DNA from: Arenicella sp. | Lineage (GTDB): Bacteria; Pseudomonadota; Gammaproteobacteria; Arenicellales; Arenicellaceae | DNA length: 5,535 nt | Direction of reading: 5' to 3' | NCBI GenBank assembly: GCA_016763815.1 | Contig: JAESTB010000331.1 | Span: 1-5,535 of the forward strand | Shown: positions 1 to 4,490 of the stretch, piece by piece | Layout of the letters: every line of letters begins with the position of its first letter | How positions within the stretch are numbered: the first letter of the stretch is position 1 | Translations under genes and position numbers: made by a program | Notes under the pieces: generated by a model | What the model saw: the letters and a program-made list of their open reading frames with translations, nothing else | Databases searched by the model: none | What the model was told of the DNA's origin: nothing

Positions 1-306
1 CTCAAAGAAAAGGTATTTTTTGTTGTTGTTTTAATTGGGCTCATGGTTTTCGGCTACCTCCAAATGCCATCTATAAACCTTAGCTCCTCAACTACTGTCC
101 AAGGCGAAGTTGTCGGTCTGCGTGGTGCTGAAGGTGATGGTGTTCGTTTATATCTAGATGTAAAACTCGATTCAGGCCAGAACGTATTAGTCTCAATCCC
201 TAATACTGGGGCATACTACAAGAAAGGGAATAGGCTGCGTCTCCAGAAGAGAAAATCAAATATTTTCGGTGGTTCAGAATACACATTTCAAGAATATGTT
301 TTTTAG
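1..306 (+). CDS. Cassette protein with N-terminal membrane anchor, 5'-partial
   Basis: The frame is open to the left edge, giving 101 codons before TAG. An ATG lies at 43, but the residues before it (LKEKVFFVVVLIGL) form, with those after it, one hydrophobic helix at visible residues 5-22 preceded by charged residues. The real start is therefore probably just outside the window. After the helix comes a serine/threonine linker and about 70 residues rich in predicted beta strands, with alternating hydrophobic residues, glycines and a basic cluster (KKGNRLRLQKRK). This could be a small OB-like or SH3-like barrel in the periplasm, but I recognise no family. The stop lies 6 nt before attC1, so this is the gene of the first visible cassette. 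Function unknown; that it is a real gene is fairly secure from the cassette context. Confidence 0.75.
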   Translation, partial: LKEKVFFVVVLIGLMVFGYLQMPSINLSSSTTVQGEVVGLRGAEGDGVRLYLDVKLDSGQNVLVSIPNTGAYYKKGNRLRLQKRKSNIFGGSEYTFQEYVF

Positions 307-312
307 AACAAA

Positions 313-393
313 ATATAACAAGTTCAAAAACTACCGCACACTACGTGTGCTCGGACGTGCAGAAAACGCACGCCCGTTTTAAAGGCGTTATGT
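313..393 (+). other. attC site 1 (complete)
   Basis: The R'' core ATATAAC (313-319) followed by AAG faces the R' core GTTATGT (387-393), which is complementary except for one base. Inside, AAAAC near 327 faces GTTTT near 376, as L''/L' arms do. The centre holds a perfect hairpin GCACAC-TAC-GTGTGC (336-350) and a second pairing CGTGC/GCACG (356-360 with 368-372). The length of about 81 bp is normal for an attC. Cleavage is expected after G387. The start codon of the next gene lies inside R'. Confidence 0.88.
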
Positions 394-671
394 ATAAGTT
401 GAGCGACAAATATTGGTTGAAATTGGCTTATGTAACGTCAGTAATTGCAGTTGTTATTTTTATCTTAATTTGTATTGGTCACTTAGAGCAGTACTTCTTG
501 AATAATGATATAGAAAAGTACTTAATTGAAAACGGAATTGAGCCTCCTCATGAGGTTAAAGATGAGTTTAGGAAAGCATCGAAGATAAAGACGTTGCCTG
601 TTTCTGCAGCCCTTTATTTTGCGGTTAACTATTTTTCAATTAAGTATTGGTTTAAGCCTAAATCTAAATGA
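390..671 (+). CDS. Small two-helix membrane protein (integron cassette)
   Basis: The ATG at 390 gives 93 residues. It sits inside the R' end of attC1 (GTTATGT), a common place for cassette starts, and AAGG at 382-385 from the attC gives a Shine-Dalgarno-like sequence 4 nt upstream. An in-frame GTG at 345 lies in the attC hairpin and is rejected as start. Residues about 10-30 (ending IAVVIFILICIG) form a strong membrane helix. A charged middle part (about 38-66) follows, then a second probable helix at about 68-88 with many aromatics, and the basic tail KPKSK. The stop lies 4 nt before attC2, so this gene fills its cassette. No family is recognised and no catalytic motif is visible; it is most likely an inner-membrane protein with both ends inside. 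Function unknown. Confidence 0.78.
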   Translation: MYKLSDKYWLKLAYVTSVIAVVIFILICIGHLEQYFLNNDIEKYLIENGIEPPHEVKDEFRKASKIKTLPVSAALYFAVNYFSIKYWFKPKSK

Positions 672-675
672 AAAG

Positions 676-765
676 ACATAACAAGTCGTCAAAGTTCACT
701 CCATTTTCTGCGCTCATTCCGCAGGACGGCGATAAAACGCGCCGCCCCTTGGCAAGGCGTTTAGA
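676..765 (+). other. attC site 2 (complete, divergent type)
   Basis: The R'' core ACATAAC (676-682) plus AAG faces the R' core GTTTAGA (759-765), preceded by AAGGC. Between them GTCAAAG can pair, with one wobble and one mismatch, with CTTGGC near the 3' side. TGCG/CGCA (709-712 with 720-723) and CGGCG/CGCCG (727-731 with 740-744) form inner stems. Length is about 90 bp. Its interior differs from sites 1, 3 and 4, which share a common type, so this cassette may have another origin. Cleavage is expected after G759. Confidence 0.82.
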
Positions 766-766
766 T

Positions 767-964
767 ATGTCTTGGGGTAAATCTACATTTCGTCGAGGGT
801 TATTGATCTTGTCTATGGTTATTAGCTTGGCATTAATATTTGTTCCAGACAACTTAGATCCCATCGGGTATATTGATTATATAGAATACGAAAATGGATT
901 TGCAAAACACATCATGGGGCCGAAATCGCTCAGTGTGAAGCAGTCCAGAAAGAGAAGGAAATGA
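767..964 (+). CDS. Small single-helix membrane protein, first gene of a two-gene cassette
   Basis: The ATG at 767 gives 65 residues and begins just after the R' core of attC2, with AAGG at 754-757 as a ribosome binding site 9 nt upstream. The same frame opens at 668, but that extension would be translated attC and is rejected. The N-terminus is basic (K5, R9, R10), followed by a hydrophobic helix at about 11-27 (GLLILSMVISLALIFV), an acidic and tyrosine-rich stretch (about 30-43), and a strongly basic end (RKRRK). The helix could be an anchor or an uncleaved signal. The TGA stop overlaps the ATG of the next gene (ATGA, 961-964), with no attC between them, so the two are translationally coupled and move as one unit. 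Family and function unknown. Confidence 0.68.
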   Translation: MSWGKSTFRRGLLILSMVISLALIFVPDNLDPIGYIDYIEYENGFAKHIMGPKSLSVKQSRKRRK

Positions 965-1206
965 ATAGAAAAATCACTTCTGCCATAAAAATGTCAGTCG
1001 GGTTAACGTTAACCGTATTAGCAGTTTTGTTTTTATATAAATTTGTTAAGGTTATAGATTTGGATTTAGAATTTTTTCTTGAAAGTATAGTTTCTCTATA
1101 CGAATCTAGTCTGTATTTAATTATGGGACTAAGTTTAGGTGTTTGTGGCATGAGCATATTTCTTAACGAATTAATGAGCTATGAAGAAAGAATACCTAAC
1201 AAGTAA
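961..1206 (+). CDS. Small two-helix membrane protein, second gene of a two-gene cassette
   Basis: The gene encodes 81 residues. The ATG overlaps the stop of the upstream gene, and the purine-rich AGAGAAGGAA just before it serves as ribosome binding site. Helix 1 is at about 10-28 (MSVGLTLTVLAVLFLYKFV), an acidic loop at about 31-49 may be amphipathic, and helix 2 is at about 50-68 (ending GVCGMSIFL). The tail is charged. The last codons AAC-AAG-TAA are the end of the R'' core of attC3 plus its AAG, so the gene runs into the recombination site. No family recognised. The coupled pair could be a toxin with its antidote, a membrane-acting defence pair or a two-subunit membrane complex. These are possibilities suggested by size and arrangement only. 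Confidence 0.74.
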   Translation: MNRKITSAIKMSVGLTLTVLAVLFLYKFVKVIDLDLEFFLESIVSLYESSLYLIMGLSLGVCGMSIFLNELMSYEERIPNK

Positions 1207-1235
1207 CAAAACTACCGCTCACTACGTCCGCTCAG
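1194..1235 (+). other. attC site 3, truncated (5' half only)
   Basis: A consensus R'' core ACCTAAC (1194-1200) plus AAG is followed by AAAACTACCGC and further sequence closely matching the left half of attC1. The match ends around 1235. The expected inner 3' arm (GCCCGTTTT type) and R' core (GTTA type) are absent, and the next gene begins at once. Compared with attC1, roughly 40-50 bp are missing. The site should not fold into a recombinable structure. Confidence 0.8.
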
Positions 1236-1904
1236 ATGCGTAAAATATCGATACTAATTCTTCCGCTGCTTTTACTATCAGCGTGCGCTAATAAAGGAAT
1301 CGAACCAGTTTTTTACAATAAAGGTAAGTATTCGGATACGCCGTTCGAGTATCCATCAACTTTGAAAGCATCTGAGATTGAATATATTGTCAGAGAAATA
1401 GGAACTGTCAACGAACATAATATTGGTAAAGTAAGCTTAGGTAGAGACTATCGATATGATGTTATGGTTTGTTCAATCATCGACCACTCCAATCAGAAGA
1501 TACCGTACTGTAGAGACGGGAAACTCTATAGATTTGGCTATGGGAAACATGGGTTTACCAATTTTCAGATAACCCCACATCGTTGGCATGATTTTCCGCT
1601 TTATGAGTTTCGGTTCGAAACGCATAAAAATTTTTCCGAATACTACGAAGGAAAATATCGTGACATTCCGATTTACTACCCAAATACGATTTCTGAGAAT
1701 GAAGCATCTTCAATAATATCTTCAGTAGAAGAAATTTCAAAAAGTGAAATAATTTCAATTCAAATAGAAAACGAAAAACAGTTTGAAATCAGAAACTGCA
1801 AAGCCGGTTCAAGGTTGCCCAATCATTGTGGTACTGGTGAAAGTATTCTCTATGATCGAGAACTGCGGAAAATCATAAAGCAAGAATGCTGTTGGGTGCA
1901 ATAA
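1236..1904 (+). CDS. Lipoprotein with two tandem copies of an unknown domain (integron cassette)
   Basis: The gene encodes 222 residues. A basic N-terminus (MRK), a hydrophobic stretch and the lipobox LSAC place lipidated Cys at residue 17; Ala follows at +2, so outer-membrane sorting is expected. The mature part is a duplication. GKYSDTPFEYPST (30-42) matches GKYRDIPIYYPNT (139-151), and each is followed by an E-rich helix (SEIEYIVREI and SSIISSVEEI) and a strand with a paired cysteine (C79/C92 and C188/C198) before GKLYR or SILYD. The offset is about 109 residues. The cysteines suggest one disulfide per copy in the periplasm. Another CC pair stands at 218-219. The start is at the truncated attC3 junction, with no ribosome binding site upstream, so expression may be weak. 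Family unknown to me. Confidence 0.82.
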   Translation: MRKISILILPLLLLSACANKGIEPVFYNKGKYSDTPFEYPSTLKASEIEYIVREIGTVNEHNIGKVSLGRDYRYDVMVCSIIDHSNQKIPYCRDGKLYRFGYGKHGFTNFQITPHRWHDFPLYEFRFETHKNFSEYYEGKYRDIPIYYPNTISENEASSIISSVEEISKSEIISIQIENEKQFEIRNCKAGSRLPNHCGTGESILYDRELRKIIKQECCWVQ

Positions 1905-1905
1905 T

Positions 1906-1976
1906 GCATAACAAGAACAAAACAGGCACTCACTGAGTTCGTTCGGACGCGCAGAAAACGCGTGCCCGTTTTATTG
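1906..1976 (+). other. attC site 4, degenerate, at the end of the array
   Basis: The R'' core GCATAAC (1906-1912) plus AAG lies one nucleotide after the lipoprotein stop codon. Inner arms AAAACAGGCAC (1919-1929) and GTGCCCGTTTT (1962-1972) pair over 11 positions with one mismatch. ACGCG/CGCGT (1947-1951 with 1959-1963) is a competing inner stem. Where the R' core should stand, about 6 nt after GTTTT, the sequence reads ATTGTAGCGCTC with no GTTA-type core. The right boundary is therefore lost or mutated, and the site is probably not active. Confidence 0.8.
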
Positions 1977-2130
1977 TAGCGCTCTTGCGCGGATACTCAT
2001 CACAAAAAAACTATAGTGTATTAACCTATAAAGAATATAGTTATTGATGCCCAGCTAAGAAGTCAAAATGAAACTCAAATACATCAAGGTAGATGAGATC
2101 GATCGCATGACACGGACATTTACAAAGCCA

Positions 2131-2161
2131 TTGTAATCAATATCATCCAAGTATATATAAT
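2131..2161 (+). promoter_or_regulatory. Candidate sigma-70 promoter upstream of the amidase gene
   Basis: A perfect -10 box TATAAT lies at 2156-2161. TTGTAA at 2131-2136 matches four of six -35 positions, with a 19-bp spacer that is longer than ideal. Transcription would start near 2168 and leave a leader of about 185 nt before the amidase start. The region is AT-rich, so chance matches are likely. Confidence 0.35.
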
Positions 2162-2232
2162 GACTGTGGAATAAGGGCCAACGGTCGTATCGAAGCGGTT
2201 GTCAACGTCATTGAGTTTAAGAACACATCTAA

Positions 2233-2355
2233 ATGGACAATAGTCAATTTAGGGCTTATGATGAGCATCAGGATTGCACTGATTATATGAAATTGTTAAT
2301 AAAGACAATTTCACTCGGTGCTGTAAAGGAAAATACAACAAAGGTGAATTTATGA
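2233..2355 (+). CDS. Doubtful 40-residue ORF ending on the amidase start codon
   Basis: The ATG at 2233 opens 40 codons (beginning MDNSQFRAYDEHQDCTDYMK). The TGA stop at 2353-2355 overlaps the amidase ATG as ATGA, the arrangement of translationally coupled genes. Against it, there is no ribosome binding site before 2233, the composition is unremarkable, and the 9-bp inverted repeat lies inside the frame. It could be a small coupled gene, a leader peptide, or chance. No homology recognised. Confidence 0.2.
   Translation: MDNSQFRAYDEHQDCTDYMKLLIKTISLGAVKENTTKVNL
2288..2313. repeat. 9-bp perfect inverted repeat before the amidase gene
   Basis: TGAAATTGT (2288-2296) and ACAATTTCA (2305-2313) are exact reverse complements around an 8-nt spacer TAATAAAG. 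The centre is about 50 nt before the amidase ATG and downstream of the promoter candidate. It could be an operator for a dimeric repressor or an mRNA hairpin. It lacks a following T-run, so it is not a terminator on the plus strand. Confidence 0.5.
2341..2346 (+). promoter_or_regulatory. Ribosome binding site of the amidase gene
   Basis: AAGGTG, preceded by A, stands 5 nt before the ATG at 2352 and fixes that codon as the start of the amidase. It is the best Shine-Dalgarno sequence of the chromosomal part of the window. Confidence 0.7.
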
Positions 2356-3122
2356 CCCTGCCACACTCTTTTTTAGCCCTACCACGCACTCAATTTTTAC
2401 TGCGAATATGTTCGTTGTTCGCTCTTTCGCTAGGCCTACTGACTTCAGGTTGGGCCCAATCAGACCTTATATATGAGCCGACCTCCACATGGAATGGTAA
2501 AAAGGTTTACTTATCTCCCGCACGACACAGTGACGCGGGTGGACGCGGCGAATGTGTTGGGAGCCAAGGAATGGGTACCCTAGATGAGAATACGTCAGCG
2601 TATCGATTCGCGTATTACGCAGCGACCGGTAATTATGTCGGCGCTTCTACTAGTACCAGTCTCTACCGAAATTTGCGTACGCGTGGTTACAAAGTACGCA
2701 TTGGGCGAGGCACGGTCAGCTCCGCGATCAGCAATTCGAATGCCTGGGGAGCAACCGTACATATTCCCATACACAGTAATGCGCGCAGCGAAAGTTGCGG
2801 TAACACAGATGCGAGTAAACACGGCACTCATATAATCTACAAATCATATGGTGCTAGTGGTGGTGAGGGCCTTTCAGGCCATATAAAAAATACCGTCGGC
2901 GCAGCTAGCCCTGGAACTAACGATCTTATTTGTCACAATAGTAGTGCGTGTAATCTTTTCAATTGTCTTGGTGAGTTGTGTAACACTTCTGCCAAAGCAG
3001 CTTATTTAGAACGCGAATTCCATACCTGGAATAGCGGCGCAAAATGGATAAGTACAGATCAATATAATACTTGGCGATTAGGCTGGGCAATAGATATGTT
3101 TCTTGGATACCCACGTGGCTAA
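2352..3122 (+). CDS. Secreted divergent N-acetylmuramoyl-L-alanine amidase (Amidase_3-like)
   Basis: The gene encodes 256 residues and probably cuts the amide bond between N-acetylmuramic acid and L-alanine in peptidoglycan, outside the cytoplasm. A signal peptide with hydrophobic core at about 15-31 ends in SGWA, with cleavage likely after A35. The Amidase_3 pattern is recognisable: YLSPARHSDAG gives the first zinc ligand H59; DENTSAY gives E79; NLRTRGYKVRIGRG matches the strand following the first helices; HIPIHSNA gives H141; AYLEREFH gives the catalytic glutamate, probably E220. It departs from the family in lacking the usual GHGG loop and in having six cysteines in the mature part (C68, C149, C194, C200, C205, C210), which suggest disulfides. 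No cell-wall-binding domain is visible. Similar stand-alone secreted forms exist in actinobacteria, as I recall. Substrate could be self or foreign cell wall. Confidence 0.8.
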   Translation: MTLPHSFLALPRTQFLLRICSLFALSLGLLTSGWAQSDLIYEPTSTWNGKKVYLSPARHSDAGGRGECVGSQGMGTLDENTSAYRFAYYAATGNYVGASTSTSLYRNLRTRGYKVRIGRGTVSSAISNSNAWGATVHIPIHSNARSESCGNTDASKHGTHIIYKSYGASGGEGLSGHIKNTVGAASPGTNDLICHNSSACNLFNCLGELCNTSAKAAYLEREFHTWNSGAKWISTDQYNTWRLGWAIDMFLGYPRG

Positions 3123-3181
3123 CGGCTTTTTTAACTCATTCGCTCAGCAGGGCTGCACTCTCACTTAGCTATTTTTAAGCA

Positions 3182-4150
3182 ATGAAAAAATCATCTATCA
3201 TTCTTACGTTAACTGCTTGCCTTGCCTTAGTTGCAGTTGTTGCTGGTGTTGTTGCGAACAAGCAATCAAAGACGTCGACCGAGCGTATTGCTGGCAATAT
3301 TGATCGTGCTTCTATAGCCACACAAAGTGCGGCTATAGAAGAACCCAATAATGTTTTTGATGACGACTCATCACTGGTGAGTGACTTGGGTTCAAATTCT
3401 AACGAAAGTCACATTTTGCAGATCTCGGACCTCGCCAAATACCCGGGGTTCGGACATCGCGATGATGAAGACGAGCAAACGTTTTCAAACGAAGAAGAAC
3501 ACCGTGAGAACCTGATTGCTGATTGTATGCGCGAGAGCGGATTCGATTACACTCCCGCGCCTTCTATTGTGCTCGATGAGTCGGTACTTGAGAATGAGAA
3601 AGAATTTGAACGGCTATTGGCTGAAGCAGCTACTGACCCAAACCAAGCGTACGTAGGTCAGCTGTCTCCATCGATGAGCCGGAGTTACTATTTGGCTCTC
3701 ACGGGCTTAGCTGACCCGTATACCCAAGAAGGCCTAGATTATGACCTTTCGGCTAACAGTAATAGTTGCGTCAATAGAGCTTTTAAGTCTATTCCAGGTG
3801 TTTATGCAAAACGCAACGCGCTTGAAAAGGAGCTTGATACAATGGAGTCCGAGATCAAAAACGATCAACGTTCGATCGCCGCCACACAGAAATGGTCGAA
3901 TTGCATGTCTGAGTTGGGACATACATTTGAACAGCCTAGTGACGCTCATCGATTCGTCGATCAAACTATTATTTCGAATTTAAATAACACGGGTCAGGCT
4001 GGACCAGAAGATGAACAGCTTATACGTCAACTCTATCAAGCAACCGATCAATGTGCTTTAAAAATGCAGTTACTAAGCGTCAATCAGATAGTTCGAACAG
4101 AATATGAAAACCGATTTGCTGCGAACTATCGAGATCGATTAAAGAATTAG
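3182..4150 (+). CDS. Exported cysteine-paired protein of unknown function
   Basis: The gene encodes 322 residues. MKKSS plus a hydrophobic stretch to about residue 24 is a signal peptide or N-terminal anchor; there is no clean lipobox at C13. Residues about 28-105 are low-complexity and acidic, probably a disordered linker. The folded part has two related halves. Each opens with C-M-x4-G, namely DCMRESGFDYTP (C115) and NCMSELGHTFEQP (C241), and each has a second cysteine later (C196 and C291), so two disulfides C115-C196 and C241-C291 are likely. Residues about 205-235 look helical. I recall CM-x4-G pairs in uncharacterised secreted bacterial proteins, but no function. The gene starts 59 nt after the amidase on the same strand, without a clear ribosome binding site or a terminator between, and a terminator follows it. 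The two may be co-transcribed. Confidence 0.75.
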   Translation: MKKSSIILTLTACLALVAVVAGVVANKQSKTSTERIAGNIDRASIATQSAAIEEPNNVFDDDSSLVSDLGSNSNESHILQISDLAKYPGFGHRDDEDEQTFSNEEEHRENLIADCMRESGFDYTPAPSIVLDESVLENEKEFERLLAEAATDPNQAYVGQLSPSMSRSYYLALTGLADPYTQEGLDYDLSANSNSCVNRAFKSIPGVYAKRNALEKELDTMESEIKNDQRSIAATQKWSNCMSELGHTFEQPSDAHRFVDQTIISNLNNTGQAGPEDEQLIRQLYQATDQCALKMQLLSVNQIVRTEYENRFAANYRDRLKN

Positions 4151-4229
4151 TGTGGTATTTAGCGTAGACACTTAAAAGCTTTGATAGAGTTACATAGCAC
4201 ATAGGATCACCGATTAGCCAACCGATGCC

Positions 4230-4271
4230 AACAGGCCGAGTAAAACCCTACCGCCTTAATCGGCCTGTTTT
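4230..4271 (+). terminator. Rho-independent terminator
   Basis: AACAGGCCGA (4230-4239) pairs perfectly with TCGGCCTGTT (4260-4269), and TAA/TTA extends the stem inside after one mismatch. The stem runs into TTTT at 4268-4271. It lies 80 nt after the stop of the cysteine-paired protein gene and should end that transcript. The T-run is on the plus strand only, so it does not serve the minus-strand gene. Confidence 0.8.
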
Positions 4272-4455
4272 AAAAATAAGACTGACTCATGATAGTGGAC
4301 ATCGATTTCTAATATAGAACTCTAGACTCTATTTGAGCTCTAATTTAAGTATCGAAGGTTATTTTAATTTGTGCGACTTGAGGCAAAGGCCTTAATTAAT
4401 AAATTCATAGTGGCTTGTCGGTATTTGAAGGGAAAGCAATGGGGCTTAACCACCA

Positions 4456-4477
4456 GCCGTTGTCACCCGACAACGGC
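4456..4477. repeat. Strong hairpin after the dehydrogenase gene
   Basis: GCCGTTGTC and GACAACGGC are exact complements around an ACCC loop (GGGT on the minus strand). The hairpin is 13 nt beyond the stop codon of the minus-strand dehydrogenase. No T-run follows on either strand, so it is not a standard intrinsic terminator. It may protect the mRNA 3' end or assist termination. Confidence 0.6.
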
Positions 4478-4490
4478 GTCGACCAAAAAA

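Larger units (their letters stand above)
1..1976 (+). mobile_element. Distal part of an integron gene-cassette array
   Basis: Four attC-type sites in one orientation separate compact plus-strand genes that nearly fill the space between sites, which is the layout of an integron array. R'' cores are ATATAAC, ACATAAC, ACCTAAC and GCATAAC, each followed by AAG; R' cores GTTATGT and GTTTAGA survive in the first two sites. With the cut after the G of R', cassette boundaries are 387/388 and 759/760, so the only cassette with both ends intact is 372 bp. In known integrons the integrase and attI lie before the first cassette, so here they would be left of the window; neither is seen. The array is cut by the window at its left end and stops at a degenerate attC near 1976. 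All encoded proteins look membrane-bound or exported. Confidence 0.88.
1977..2351. other. Gene-poor stretch after the cassette array
   Basis: About 375 bases without a convincing gene. It begins with a small GCGC-TCTT-GCGC hairpin (1979-1990), then AT-rich DNA with a weak inverted repeat AACTATA/TATAGTT (2009-2015 with 2036-2042). A 22-codon frame starts at 2068 (MKLKYIKVDEIDRMTR and on). Other open stretches in different frames follow and do not join into a recognisable protein, so decayed coding DNA is possible but unproven. A promoter candidate and an inverted repeat in it are listed separately. No transposase or integrase fragment can be identified. Confidence 0.5.
4151..4490. other. Intergenic region between convergent genes
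   Basis: These 340 bases lie between the ends of the plus-strand exported-protein gene and the minus-strand dehydrogenase. They hold one good terminator (4230-4271) and one hairpin without a T-run (4456-4477). Between these (about 4272-4455) the DNA is AT-rich, with small palindromes such as AAGGCCTT (4386-4393) and no ORF or RNA gene that I can support. Confidence 0.6.

Noticed and set aside
345..389. In-frame GTG extension of the 93-residue cassette protein
   Set aside because: It would translate the attC1 hairpin; the ATG at 390 in the R' core, with AAGG before it, is the usual cassette arrangement.
668..766. In-frame 33-residue N-terminal extension of the 65-residue protein
   Set aside because: It lies across attC2, is not hydrophobic, and precedes a start with a good ribosome site at 767.
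930..1157. Antisense 75-residue frame opposite the two-gene cassette, and other minus-strand frames in the array (664-864, 1555-1758)
   Set aside because: They oppose genes with cassette-consistent starts and stops, and show no ribosome sites or recognisable features.
1..1976. CRISPR-like interpretation of the repeated attC sequences
   Set aside because: Spacing is hundreds of bases with genes between, the repeats are imperfect, and they have R''/R' cores typical of attC.
1979..1990. GCGC-TCTT-GCGC as terminator of the cassette array
   Set aside because: Only a 4-bp stem and no following T-run.
2068..2136. 22-codon frame KLKYIKVDEIDRM as a remnant of a tyrosine recombinase or other gene
   Set aside because: The resemblance is a few residues only, no catalytic motifs follow in any frame, and decay cannot be shown without a search.
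2584..2835. Overlapping plus- and minus-strand frames inside the amidase gene
   Set aside because: The amidase frame carries the family motifs, signal peptide and ribosome site; these are shadows.
3734..3983. Overlapping frames in both directions inside the cysteine-paired protein gene
   Set aside because: They are shadows of the longer frame with its export signal and repeated C-M-x4-G motif.
4456..4477. Hairpin as intrinsic terminator of the dehydrogenase gene
   Set aside because: Strong stem but no T-run after it on the minus strand; kept only as a hairpin.
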